Position numbers and translations under genes: made by a program. The notes below the pieces were generated by a model that saw nothing but the letters and a program-made list of their open reading frames with translations, searched no databases and was not told the origin of the DNA. Shown here piece after piece: positions 44,156 through 53,336 of a DNA stretch of 64,000 nt (position 1 is its first letter; every line of letters begins with the position of its first letter). Origin of the DNA: Rohdeia sp041398665 (GTDB taxonomy: Bacteria; Planctomycetota; UBA1135; GCA-002686595); NCBI GenBank assembly GCA_041398665.1, contig JAWKUH010000012.1:1-64000 (forward strand), read 5' to 3'.

Positions 44156-47100
44156 TCGCACTCACCACCCTGCTCGTCGCCGTCCTGGCGCTCGCGCCGC
44201 AGGAGCGCGCGACCGCGCCGGCCCTGACGTCGGAGCTCGTCACGGCGCACCCCGGTCTCTTCGAGGGTCGCTACGACGACGTCCGCGAGGACCTGCTCCG
44301 CGCGCTCGAGGCCGACCCGAGCTCGCCCGCGGCCTACGCCGCGCTCGTCGTCGTCCAGGACCTCGCGTCGTACTGCGCGGAGCCGCTCGACCTCGAGCGG
44401 ATCGCGCGACTGCGACCGCGCGTCACCGACGGTGCGGCGCGCGCCCTGGTCGCGTCGATGCACGAGTCGCTCGCGCTGCGCGACGCGCTGCAAGGAGGTC
44501 CGTCGAAGGCGCCCGACGACTCCGACCTCGACCTGGTCGACGCCTGGTTCGCGATCGGCCCGTTCGGTCGACTCGACGACGACGCACCGCTGTGGGGACC
44601 GCCTTCGGCGGGCTGGCCGCAGGACGGCTTCCGTCGCGACTACGACTCGAGCTTCGGGCGCAAGCTCACGTGGATCGCGGCCGAGCACGACGGCGGCACG
44701 ATCGACCCGCAGAGCGTCGTGTTCCCGAGCTCGGGCGGATCGCTGTACGCGACGGCCTGGGTGTCCGCGCGGCGCGGTGCCGCGCTGCTCGAGATCACGT
44801 GCGCGGACGCCTACGAGGTGTGGTGGAACGGTGCGCTCGCCGCGCGCGAGCTGCGGCGCGGCCTGACCGACGCCGATCCCGTGCTGCGCGTGCCGGTCGA
44901 GTTCGGCGAGGGCGCGAACATGCTGACGCTGCGCTTCGCGAACGGTGACGCGAACGGGTTCTCCGTCCGCGTGCTCGAGAGCGACGGCCGCGTGCTCGAC
45001 GGCGACGTCGCGTGCGTGCGCGACCTCGGCAGCGTGCCGAGGACCCACCCCACCGTCGCCGCGCTCCCGCCGCTCCCCGAGCGCGGAGCGAGGACGGGGT
45101 ACGACGGCGTCCTCGACATGCTGCTCGCGAGCGGGAGTTCGCGTTCCGACGTCGCCCTCGCGCAACCCGAGCCCGAGGACGTCGCGGTGCTGCCGGCGTG
45201 GCTGCGCGAGCGCTACTTCGCCGTCGCCACGTCGCACCACCTCCCGGCCGAGGTCAGCCGGCGCATGTCGATCGAGATCGAGGACCGTCTCGCCGCGATC
45301 GGCGTCGACGTGCCGGAGATCGACGTGTACCGCGCGCACCGCGAGCTGGACGAGGATCGGCCGGAGGAGGCGCTCGCGATCGCGGAGCGTCTCGTCGAGG
45401 CGCACCCCGACGTCCCGACGTTCCGCTGGCTCGAGCGCGACGTGCTCGACGCCGTCGACGCGACGGGGACGCTCGGTCGCGCGGCCGCCGAGCGCACGCT
45501 CGAGCGTTTCGACGACGCCAACTCGTGGAACGCCCTGTCGGGCGAGTCGGCCTACGCCAACGACGTGGGGCGCGCACTCGACCACGCGCGACGCGCGGCG
45601 TTCGCGCGGACCGGCTGGACCGTCTCGTACTCCGTCGAGTGGGTCCGCCTGCTCGCGCGCGGGACCCGCGAACAGATCCAGCAGGCCCTCGACCTCGTCG
45701 AGGGCTGGCGCGCGTTCGACCCGGGATCCTCGCGCTTCGAGGAGCTCGAGGTCGGACTGTGGCACGACCTCGGCCGCGACGCCGAGATCCTCGCGGCGAC
45801 GCGCGCTCGGCTCGCGCGCGCCCCGCTCGACCCGCGCCGCAACGCCGACCTCGGCGACCTCCTCCTCGTGAACGGCGACCGCGACGGAGCGCGCGCGGCC
45901 TACGAACGCGCGCTCGCGATCGATCCCTCGCTCGCGGCCGTGCGCCGCTCGGCCGTCGCGCTCGGCGCCGAGGACGAGGCCGAGGCGTTCTTCCGCGAGT
46001 TCGGCCCCGACCGCGACGCCGCGCTCGCGCGCGCGGGCGAGGCGACGGGCGCGTCGACGGCGCTGCTGCTCGACTCCGGTCTCGTGTACGTGCGACCCGA
46101 CGGGTCGTCGATCGGGCGCAACCACGAGATCACCGTGGCGCTCGACCGCTCGGGCACCGAGCAACTCCACGAGCGCCCGGTCGCCGGCGAGACGCACGTC
46201 GCGCGGGTGCTCGGAGCGGACGGCGAGGTCCACGAACCCGTGGTCGTCGACGGTCAGTGGGTCATGCCGTCGCTCGACCCGGGCGACGCGGTGGAACTCG
46301 AGTTCGACCTCCGCGGACCGTCCGCACCGGGCCTCGCGCCGAGTTCGCCGCTGTGGCGGTTCGCGTCCTTCGGCGCTCCGTACCTCCTGTCGCGCTTCGC
46401 GATCTTCGTCCCGGACGGGATCCCCGGACGGTTCGTCGAGCACGACTTCGACGGGACGCACCTGCGCTTCCCGTGGCGCGGCGGCGTCGTGCACGTCTTC
46501 GAGGTCCGCGACGAGCCGAGGTACGAGGCCGAGGCGGCCCAACCCGCACAGCCGGAGTGCCTGCCGTGGGTGCAGTACGGCGACGACTTCGATCTCGCGT
46601 CGGCCGCGCGCTTCCTCTCGCGCGAGGTCGCGTACTCGAGCTCGGTCGCCGCGGACGTCGAGGTCGAGCTGCGCGAGTTCCTCGACGAGGTGCGCGCGGA
46701 CGCACGCCCCGAGGAGCTCCCGCGCGCGATCTTCGACGCGGTCGCTGCGCGACTGCTCGAGTTCGAGGGGACGGGCGACACGACCGACGTGTGGACGCTG
46801 CGCCGCGGCGACCCGACGGGACTGCTCGCCGCGCTCTACCGCATGGCGGACGTCGACTTCCGTTGGGTCGTGCCGTACCCCGCGGCACCCGCCGACATCG
46901 ATCCGACACCGAGCACGCCCTTCGCCGACTGGGGCGCGTTCGGGCGCCCCGGTCTCGCCGTCGGTCCGCGCGACGGCGGCGATGCGCCGACGTTCGTGTT
47001 CGCGCTCGGTCGCGGTCTGCCGTTCGGATTCGTCCCGGAGCAGATGCGCGGCGGTCGCGCACTCGTGCTCGACGGCGACGACGTCGCGTTCGTCGACCTG

Positions 47101-47757
47101 CCCGAGCCCTCGCCCGAACCCGATCTCGCGGTGGACCTCGAGCTGCACGTCGCGGCGGACGAGTCGGCCTCCGTCTCGGGGCGGCTCGCGATCGGTGGAC
47201 TCCAGGGTCCGCTGCTGCGCGAGCAGTTGGCCGAGGCCGAGCCCCAGATCCTGCAGCAGGCGGGACGCCAGATCGCGTCGAGCCGCGTCACAGGTCTGTC
47301 GGTCGCGGACTTCGACGTGCCGCACCTCGACGAGCGCGGGAGCGACTTCGAACAGACCTTCGAAGGTTCGATCCGAGGCTTCGCCAAGGGTTCGAGCTCG
47401 AAGCCCTGGATCAAGGCGCCCTGGCCGCGGCTCCGGCTCTCGGGCCGACTCGGCAAGGCCGACCGTCGCTGGCCGCTCGAACTCCTCCAACCGACCTCCG
47501 AGGTGTCGCGCGTCACGATCCACCCCGGTGAGGCCTTCGCGTTCGTCGCCGCGCCGCCGTCGCGCGTGGTCGAGCGCCCCGGCTTCCGGTACTCGCTCGA
47601 GTTCACCCTCGGCGACGACGGGTCGTTGGCGATCGAACGCTCCGTCCGCATCCGCGGACTGCGGCTCGCGCCGGAGGACGTGCCCGCGTTCCTCTCCGAG
47701 CTCGAGGCGATCGAGGAGGCCGACGACGCCAAGATCGACCTCGTCCCGAAGGAGTGA
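44152..47757 (+). CDS. paralogue of the upstream DUF3857 protein with degenerate transglutaminase domain
   Basis: This is a 1201-residue protein with a signal peptide (about 1-20) and the same order as its upstream partner. A beta-sandwich segment (WVSARRGAALLEITCADAYEVWWNGALAARE) precedes TPR-like helices (PRRNADLGDLLLVNGDRDGARAAYERALAIDP), then a DUF3857-like domain (RPDGSSIGRNHEITVALDRSGTEQLHERPV). Where the partner has GDCKDKAILMRTLL, this one reads GDPTGLLAALYRMA, so the catalytic Cys is lost. No matching His/Asp motifs are seen. It is probably a non-catalytic partner. The overlap with the upstream stop implies coupled translation and a heteromeric complex. Confidence 0.82.
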   Translation: MIALTTLLVAVLALAPQERATAPALTSELVTAHPGLFEGRYDDVREDLLRALEADPSSPAAYAALVVVQDLASYCAEPLDLERIARLRPRVTDGAARALVASMHESLALRDALQGGPSKAPDDSDLDLVDAWFAIGPFGRLDDDAPLWGPPSAGWPQDGFRRDYDSSFGRKLTWIAAEHDGGTIDPQSVVFPSSGGSLYATAWVSARRGAALLEITCADAYEVWWNGALAARELRRGLTDADPVLRVPVEFGEGANMLTLRFANGDANGFSVRVLESDGRVLDGDVACVRDLGSVPRTHPTVAALPPLPERGARTGYDGVLDMLLASGSSRSDVALAQPEPEDVAVLPAWLRERYFAVATSHHLPAEVSRRMSIEIEDRLAAIGVDVPEIDVYRAHRELDEDRPEEALAIAERLVEAHPDVPTFRWLERDVLDAVDATGTLGRAAAERTLERFDDANSWNALSGESAYANDVGRALDHARRAAFARTGWTVSYSVEWVRLLARGTREQIQQALDLVEGWRAFDPGSSRFEELEVGLWHDLGRDAEILAATRARLARAPLDPRRNADLGDLLLVNGDRDGARAAYERALAIDPSLAAVRRSAVALGAEDEAEAFFREFGPDRDAALARAGEATGASTALLLDSGLVYVRPDGSSIGRNHEITVALDRSGTEQLHERPVAGETHVARVLGADGEVHEPVVVDGQWVMPSLDPGDAVELEFDLRGPSAPGLAPSSPLWRFASFGAPYLLSRFAIFVPDGIPGRFVEHDFDGTHLRFPWRGGVVHVFEVRDEPRYEAEAAQPAQPECLPWVQYGDDFDLASAARFLSREVAYSSSVAADVEVELREFLDEVRADARPEELPRAIFDAVAARLLEFEGTGDTTDVWTLRRGDPTGLLAALYRMADVDFRWVVPYPAAPADIDPTPSTPFADWGAFGRPGLAVGPRDGGDAPTFVFALGRGLPFGFVPEQMRGGRALVLDGDDVAFVDLPEPSPEPDLAVDLELHVAADESASVSGRLAIGGLQGPLLREQLAEAEPQILQQAGRQIASSRVTGLSVADFDVPHLDERGSDFEQTFEGSIRGFAKGSSSKPWIKAPWPRLRLSGRLGKADRRWPLELLQPTSEVSRVTIHPGEAFAFVAAPPSRVVERPGFRYSLEFTLGDDGSLAIERSVRIRGLRLAPEDVPAFLSELEAIEEADDAKIDLVPKE

Positions 47758-47779
47758 GCGACGGGCGTGGCGTTCCGCG

Positions 47780-48652
47780 TCAGCGCGCGCGCCACCAGGC
47801 GGCGACGCGACGCGCGAATGCCGCGCCCTTCTCGGCGTGCAGCCGCCGCCCGCGTCGGAGCGCCGCTCGCAGGACGTCGCGACGGCGCTCGACGAGGAGT
47901 TCGAGGTAGCCGTCGACGCGCTCGACCTCCGCGGCGCGCACGCGTCCCTCGAGCTCGAACAGGTCGTGCACGGCGCCGAGTTCCTTGCCGAGCGTGCCTG
48001 CCTCGTGACGCAGCGGTTCGAGCACCTCGCGCCACGCGTCCTCGACGAGGCGCAGGTGGTACCAGTGCTCCTTCACGCGCTTGCGCCACTCGTGGAGGAG
48101 TTCGGCGTCCTCGCGATCGCCGAGCCGGCGCAGCTTCCGTCGCGCCCGCTCGGCCGCGCGACCGAGACCGTCCTGCACCCGGTCGAACCCGCGGCCTTCG
48201 GCCCTCCAGTCCGGGACGCGCTCGCGAACGGCGCGGAGCCCGCGCGCCGCCTCCCGGACGCGCTCCTCGACGTGCTCGGACCGCTGCGCGGAACGCGCGG
48301 CGTCCTCGAGCAGGTCGCGCACGCGCTGGAACGCGCGGTCGCGGGTGCAGGCCGAGGTCGTCGCCGCGAACGCGTCGTGCGCTTCGAGCAGCGCGACCGC
48401 GTCGCGCGGACCCGAGAGCGCGCGCGCCGCGTCGCGGACCGCGCGCGCCTCGCGCCGCGCTCGCGCGAACGAACCGCGGTGCAGGGTCAGCAGCGCGCGC
48501 AGCCGCTTCGTGTGCTTGCGCGCCTGGTGGATCCCCTCCCCCGTCGGCTCGGGCGCGCGGTCGAGTTCACGCAGCGCGGCGTCGAGCTCCTCGCACGCGA
48601 TGCGCGAGAGAGCGTGTTCGACGGGTTCCCGGCGAAGCAGACGGTAGGCCAT
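47780..48652 (-). CDS. CHAD domain protein
   Basis: This is a 290-residue all-helical protein rich in Arg and His. It carries the two copies of the CHAD helical bundle: GIHQARKHTKRLRALLTLHRGSF in the first half and LLHEWRKRVKEHWYHLRLVEDAW in the second. These conserved Lys/Arg/His-lined helices form a basic groove, and CHAD domains are known to bind polyphosphate. It is the last gene of a four-gene minus-strand operon. A PPK2 polyphosphate kinase gene lies just beyond the operon start. An upstream in-frame GTG is possible, but the ATG at 48652 begins family-like sequence. Confidence 0.88.
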   Translation of the reverse strand: MAYRLLRREPVEHALSRIACEELDAALRELDRAPEPTGEGIHQARKHTKRLRALLTLHRGSFARARREARAVRDAARALSGPRDAVALLEAHDAFAATTSACTRDRAFQRVRDLLEDAARSAQRSEHVEERVREAARGLRAVRERVPDWRAEGRGFDRVQDGLGRAAERARRKLRRLGDREDAELLHEWRKRVKEHWYHLRLVEDAWREVLEPLRHEAGTLGKELGAVHDLFELEGRVRAAEVERVDGYLELLVERRRDVLRAALRRGRRLHAEKGAAFARRVAAWWRAR

Positions 48653-48687
48653 GGCACGGACGAGGACCTCGTTCGCGGCCCGAGGTC

Positions 48688-49182
48688 CTACGCACCATCG
48701 TCCACGCGCGGGCTCGACCAGTGGAGCCGGCGCAGACGGAATCCGTCGGAGGTGACGACGACGACCATGGATACGGCGCCGCCGAATTCCAGACGCCCCG
48801 CGCCGCGCGTGTCGATGGTCTCGTCGTAGAGCGCGGCGACCGAGACCGCGCCCTCGCCGATCGCGATCGAGCGGACCTCGCGGAGGTGCAGGTCCATGCG
48901 CACGACGTCGGCCGCGAAGCTCGGCAGGAACGCCTCCGCAGCCGCGCGGTCCGCGAACACGACGGTGCCGTCGGAGAGCATGTCGAAGGGCTCGTCGGCG
49001 ACGAACAGGTCGAGCCACCCCGTCGGACCGCGCTCCGCGAGGACGTCCGGGATCGACGCGACGAACGCGGTCGCGTCGGCCTCGAGACGCACGGCGTCCG
49101 TGGCGGGGTACGCGGCGCGGTTCGCGCACGCCGCGAGCGCGGCGATCCACACCGTGAGCGCGGCGGCGCGGCGCGCGCTCAC
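48688..49182 (-). CDS. NTF2-like (SnoaL/DUF4440-type) lipoprotein
   Basis: This is a 164-residue protein starting at GTG. It has a lipobox ending at Cys19 (ALAAC), then an NTF2-like cone fold: an N-terminal helix pair (LEADATAFVASIPDVLAERG, WLDLFVADEPFDMLSDG) and a curved sheet (VSVAALYDETIDTRGAGRLEFGGAVSMVVVVTSDGFRLRRLHWSS). Such lone NTF2-like domains often bind small ligands, but no specific role is clear. The start overlaps the stop of the MOSC gene by 4 bases. Confidence 0.75.
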   Translation of the reverse strand: MSARRAAALTVWIAALAACANRAAYPATDAVRLEADATAFVASIPDVLAERGPTGWLDLFVADEPFDMLSDGTVVFADRAAAEAFLPSFAADVVRMDLHLREVRSIAIGEGAVSVAALYDETIDTRGAGRLEFGGAVSMVVVVTSDGFRLRRLHWSSPRVDDGA

Positions 49183-49745
49183 GCCTTCGAGATCGCGTCG
49201 CCCACGCGCACGCGCCCCGGCTCGACGACGCGCGCGTTCACGCCGCGCAGGTTCGCCGCGCGGCCGCGCTCCGAGTTCACGAACCGCAGGGCGGCGGAGC
49301 CGAAACGCTTCGAGAACTTCGCACAGCCCGTGTGCGGCACCTCGGTGACCTCGACCAGCGCGGACCCGAGCCGCAGTCGCGTGCCCGGCGGGAGATTGGC
49401 CTCGGACAGGTCGAGGTCGACGAAGAACTGGTCGCCGGCCGTCGCCCAGTTCTCGCGCGCGCCGCAGATCGCCTCGGCGGAGCGCGCGTTCATGATCGTG
49501 ATCTGCATCTCGGGGCGCGCCGAACCGTCGGGCGTCCGGGTGCTCCCGCGCACGCGCCAGTTGTCGCCGACGACGCCGTCCTCGAGCGTCAGTTCGACCT
49601 CCTCGCGCGTCTCGCGTCGGTCGACGTCGGGGCGCACGGCGAGGTGCTGCACGACGCCCCTCTCGCGAGGTGCCGCGGCGACGTGGTCGAACGTCGCGTC
49701 GAGCTCCTCGAGCGTGCGGTGGACGGCTTCTGCTGCGTGGTCCAC
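49179..49745 (-). CDS. MOSC domain protein
   Basis: This is a 188-residue protein starting at GTG. The MOSC core is a beta-strand-rich domain with GDNWRVRGS, QITIMNARSAEAI, GDQFFVDLDLSEANLPPGTRLRLGSALVEVTEVPHTGCAKFSKRFG and the conserved Cys in HTGCAKF. That Cys is the expected sulfur carrier of MOSC proteins, which bind molybdenum cofactor or deliver sulfur to it. The lone domain with no fused partner suggests a YiiM-like role. It sits 2 bp after the LiaF-like gene and overlaps the next gene. Confidence 0.85.
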   Translation of the reverse strand: MDHAAEAVHRTLEELDATFDHVAAAPRERGVVQHLAVRPDVDRRETREEVELTLEDGVVGDNWRVRGSTRTPDGSARPEMQITIMNARSAEAICGARENWATAGDQFFVDLDLSEANLPPGTRLRLGSALVEVTEVPHTGCAKFSKRFGSAALRFVNSERGRAANLRGVNARVVEPGRVRVGDAISKA

Positions 49746-49747
49746 GG

Positions 49748-50470
49748 TCAGGACCTCGCGATCTCGAGGCCGCCCATGAGCGCGAGTCCGCCGATGCGGA
49801 GTCGCTTGCCGCCGACGACGTGCTCGGAACCGCGCTTCGTCGAGACGCCGCCCATGATCGGCAGGACGCGGCTCTCCACGGTCCAGTCGTCGGGGACGAC
49901 GATCGTGCCGCCGCCCATCACGCACAGCACGTCGAGGTCGACGACGTCCGCGTCGGACGGGAAGCGCGCGTGGCGCAGGTCGAGCTCGAACCCGCCCATC
50001 ACGGCCGCCGCGTCGCCGCCGGCGAACACGTCGCCTCCGAGCCGCACCTCCTGACCGGACCAGAAGGCGACGATCGCGACCGATCGCCCGTCGGGACGCG
50101 CCGCGCGTCGGGTGAAGGCGCGTCGCACGAGGTACGCGCCGACGACGGCGGGCAGCGCGGAAGCGAGCAGGACCGACTCGGCCGGGTGGTGGTGGTCGAG
50201 GTCGAGCACCCTCGCCCCGAGGTAGCACGCCCCGACGACCGCGATCGCGACGCCGATCGCGCGAGCCGCGCGACGGTCGCCGAACAGGAGCTGCGCCGTG
50301 CCGAGCGCGAGCGCGATCGTCGGGACGAGGAGTCCGACGCGCGACGGATCGCGGAGGACGAAGGCGTGCAGGACTCCGGCGAGGGCGATGCCGACGAGCG
50401 CGGCGCCGGCGGCGAGTGCGGCCGACAGCTCGGGACCCTGGCGCTCGGCCCGGGGGTGGAGGGACGTCAT
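49748..50470 (-). CDS. membrane protein with LiaF-like C-terminal domain
   Basis: This is a 240-residue protein. About 125 N-terminal residues hold four transmembrane segments (AALAAGAALVGIALAGVLHAFVL, VGLLVPTIALALG, AIGVAIAVVGACYL, SVLLASALPAVVGAYLV). The C-terminal half is a beta-helix-like domain of repeated Gly-rich strands with VMGG motifs (AAAVMGGFELDL, DVLCVMGGGTIVV, VLPIMGGVST, GLALMGGLE), as in LiaF-type proteins. In Firmicutes LiaF senses cell-wall stress, but here no LiaRS-type two-component genes are seen, so the role is unknown. First gene of the MOSC/NTF2/CHAD operon. Confidence 0.8.
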   Translation of the reverse strand: MTSLHPRAERQGPELSAALAAGAALVGIALAGVLHAFVLRDPSRVGLLVPTIALALGTAQLLFGDRRAARAIGVAIAVVGACYLGARVLDLDHHHPAESVLLASALPAVVGAYLVRRAFTRRAARPDGRSVAIVAFWSGQEVRLGGDVFAGGDAAAVMGGFELDLRHARFPSDADVVDLDVLCVMGGGTIVVPDDWTVESRVLPIMGGVSTKRGSEHVVGGKRLRIGGLALMGGLEIARS

Positions 50471-50569
50471 GGCGAGGAGGCGCCGCGAGGGCTCGCGCGG
50501 GCGCGTCCACGATCCTACCGTCGGGGGCTCCGATCGCGCAGCCGACGCCTCACCTCAGCCTCCCCCGCC

Positions 50570-51322
50570 ATGTCCAAGGACGACGACCACTACAAGAAGG
50601 ACCTCCGCCGGCTGCAGATCGACCTTGTCGACCTCCAGCGCGACGTCATCGAGAAGGGCCGCAAGCTGCTCGTGATCCTCGAGGGTCGCGACGCCGCCGG
50701 GAAGGACGGGACGATCAAGCGCATGGTCCAGCACCTCTCGCCGCGCGAGACGCGCGTCGTCGCGCTGGGCAAGCCGAGCGACCGCGACGTGACGCAGTGG
50801 TACTACCAGCGCTGGGTCGAGCACCTGCCCGCCGGCGGCGAGATCGTCGTGTTCAACCGCAGTTGGTACAACCGCGCGGGGGTCGAGCGCGTGATGGGCT
50901 TCTGCGACGAGGACCAGCTGCGCCGCTTCTTCGACACGGTCGTCGACTTCGAACGGATGCTCGTGGGCTCGGGCATCGAGGTGCTGAAGTACTACCTCGA
51001 CATCTCGCGCGACGAGCAGGAGGAGCGCCTCGAGGACCGGCGCGAGGACCCGCTCGCGCGCTGGAAGATCAGTCCGATCGATGCGGTCGCGCTCGAGCAC
51101 TTCGACGACTACACGGCCGCGCGCGACGAGATGTTCGTCAAGACGCACCACCGTGACGTGCCCTGGACGGTGGTGAACGCGAACCACAAGCGCCCGGCGC
51201 GCCTCGCGCTGATCGGGGACCTGCTCCTGCGTACGCGCCGCAGCCACGAGGAGGAACCCGATAGCGAGGTCGTCTTCCGCTTCGACACGGAGGCGCTGAC
51301 CGACGGTCGGCTCGCGCGCTGA
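50570..51322 (+). CDS. ppk2: polyphosphate kinase 2
   Basis: This is a 250-residue single-domain PPK2. KLLVILEGRDAAGKDGTIKRMV carries the Walker A-like loop, and VVFNRSWYNRAGVERVMGF the Walker B/lid region. YYLDISRDEQEERLEDRREDPLARWKISPID and the final WTVVNANHKRPARL segment are diagnostic of the family. The enzyme moves phosphate between polyphosphate and nucleotides (ADP or GDP for class I). The start at the ATG at 50570 gives a normal short N-terminus. It is divergent from the LiaF-like operon, which ends in a CHAD gene. Confidence 0.95.
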   Translation: MSKDDDHYKKDLRRLQIDLVDLQRDVIEKGRKLLVILEGRDAAGKDGTIKRMVQHLSPRETRVVALGKPSDRDVTQWYYQRWVEHLPAGGEIVVFNRSWYNRAGVERVMGFCDEDQLRRFFDTVVDFERMLVGSGIEVLKYYLDISRDEQEERLEDRREDPLARWKISPIDAVALEHFDDYTAARDEMFVKTHHRDVPWTVVNANHKRPARLALIGDLLLRTRRSHEEEPDSEVVFRFDTEALTDGRLAR

Positions 51323-51334
51323 GCGAAGGAGAAG

Positions 51335-51985
51335 GCCGCTCGTGAGGCGCTGTGCTCGGCGCCTTCGGCGCCGAGGACCACGCAGTTCACAGGGAGCCGG
51401 GGAGAACGGGGAGACCACGCGGCGCCGCCGAGGGCGGCGCGGGAGAACAGGACGTGACAATTGCTCCGTCGGTCCACGTTCGTGGTCTCTGTGTCCTCTG
51501 TGCCTCCCTGTGATCCATTCGCGCGGCCGGAAGGCCGCGCCGCGCCTCGAGGAAGTCGTCGAGGCGCTGTGCTCGGCGCCTGAGGCGCCGAAGCCCACGC
51601 AGGAAACACGAAGGGAGGACAGAAGGGACACGAAGAGCACGAAGGCGCCGCTTCGCGGCGCGGACGCAGGGACCCGCGAAGCGCGTCGCGCCCGCGGGTC
51701 TGTGTGTTCCTTCCGTGTGGTCCGCCGCCGAAGGCGGCGCCTTCCGGTTCTTCGCCTTCTTCGTGTTTCGATTCGTGTGGACGCGCGGCCGGTAGGCCGC
51801 GCAGCCTCGGAGGAGCACGAGGTGCTGCGCTCGGCGCCTTCGGCGCCGAGGATCAACACGAAGAACGGAAGAGAGGAAGGACGGACCGTGACCGATCTCC
51901 TTCCGTCTTGTCTTCGTGTTGCACTTATTGTGGCCGCGCGGCCGTTGGCCGCGCCGCCTCGAGAAGTGCACGAGGCCTCGGACCG
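51335..51985. repeat. intergenic palindromic repeat cluster, copy B (inverted relative to copy A)
   Basis: This 670-bp gap holds no convincing gene. It repeats the family seen at 9.06-9.64 kb but on the other strand. Hairpins TCGGCGCCTTCGGCGCCGA at 51356-51374 and 51831-51849 and GCGCCGCTTCGCGGCGC at about 51645 have AAGGGACACGAAGAGCACGA between them. Arms CGCGGCCGG/CCGGTAGGCCGCG-type close the units. Part of it reads like CCACAGAGACACAGAGG on the minus strand (about 51480-51510). The first hairpin after the PPK2 stop could also end transcription. Confidence 0.75.
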
Positions 51986-51992
51986 ACGCCCC

Positions 51993-53299
51993 TCAACGCC
52001 GCTGCTCGGGCGGCACGACGTTCGTGATCAGGCGCGACGCTCGGTGCGCGCGTGAAGAAGGTCCAGCCCCACTGCAGGAGGACCAGGACGCGATTGCGGA
52101 AGAGCGTGATCTGCATGAGGTGGACGAAGAGCCACACGAACCACGCGAGCACGCCCGCGGAATGCCAGCGTCCGATCATCGCCACCGCGCACCAGCGTCC
52201 GACCACCGCCATCTGACCGGGGTCCTCGAAGCGGAAGGGCTCGCGCGGACGACCGTCGAGGTCGCGCAGGACCTGGCGCGCGGCGTGGCGTCCCTGCTGG
52301 AGCGCGACGGGCGCGACGGCGGGCAACGGTGCGTCGCCCTGATGGCGGAAGCTCGCGAGGATCGCCGACGACGAACACCTCGGGGTGACCGGCGAGCGAG
52401 CAGTCCTCCTCCACCAGCACGCGGCCGCTGCGGTCGACGAGGTCCGTCCGGTCGCCGACGAGCTTCCGCCCGATCGGCGCGGCGACGGCTCCCGCCGCCC
52501 ACAGCACGGTGCGCGTGCGCACCCGCTCCTTTCCCTCCTTCCCCTCGACGACGACGTGGTCGTCGGCGACCTCGACGACCTTCGTGTCGACGAGCACCTC
52601 GACGTGGAGCGCGTCGAGCTTCTCCACGGCGCGCCGCGACAGGTCGTCGGGGTACATCGACAGCACGCGCCCGCCGGCTTCGACGAGGAGGATGCGCGCG
52701 TGGCTCGGGTCGATGGAGCGGAAGTCGTGCTCGAGCGCGTAGTGCGCGGTCTCCGAGAGCGCACCCGCGAGTTCGACGCCGGTCGGGCCGGCACCGACGA
52801 TCACGAAGGTGAGGAACTCGCGCTCGACCTCGGGGTCCTCGCAGCGCTCGGCCGCCTCGAACGCGAGGAACAGCCGCCGCCGCATCTCGGTCGCGTCCTC
52901 GATCGTCTTCAGACCCGGTGCGACGCGCTCCCACTCGTCGTGACCGAAGTAGCCGTGTCGCGCGCCGCACGCGACGACGAGCGCGTCGTAGGAGAGCTTC
53001 CGCTCCGCGAACGCGATCTCCCGCGCGTCGAGGTCGACGGCTTCGACCTCGCCGAGCAGGACCGAGCAGTTGCGCTGCTTCGAGAGCAGCGCGCGCAGCG
53101 GCGCCGCGATGCTCGCCGGCGTCAGCTCGCCCGTGGCGACCTGGTAGAGCAGCGGCTGGAAGACGTGGTGGTTCTTCCGGTCGACGAGCACGACGTCGAC
53201 GTCCGCGCGGCGCAGTTCGCGCGCCGCGGCGAGTCCGCCGAACCCGCCGCCCACGACGACGACCCTGGGCCTCTTCCCTTCGTTCGCTCCGGTCCTCAC
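51993..53299 (-). CDS. ndh: type II NADH dehydrogenase (NDH-2), two frameshifts
   Basis: This is an FAD/NAD(P)-dependent oxidoreductase of about 430 residues. VVVVGGGFGGLAAARELR is the FAD-binding GxGxxG site. NHHVFQPLLYQVATGELTPASIAAPLR is the NDH-2 signature, and FVIVGAGPTGVELAGALSE is the NAD site. FVVGD opens the FAD-ribityl motif. Near 52352 the frame shifts by one base and continues ASFRHQGDAPLPAVAPVALQQG, then WFVWLFVHLMQITLFRNRVLVLLQW, the membrane-binding C-terminus. A second indel near 52045 gives the ending TNVVPPEQRR and a stop at 51993. The enzyme would pass electrons from NADH to quinone without pumping. Confidence 0.87.
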
Positions 53300-53336
53300 G
53301 TCGACGCTCCTGCGGAGGAGCGTACGTCGTGGAGCG

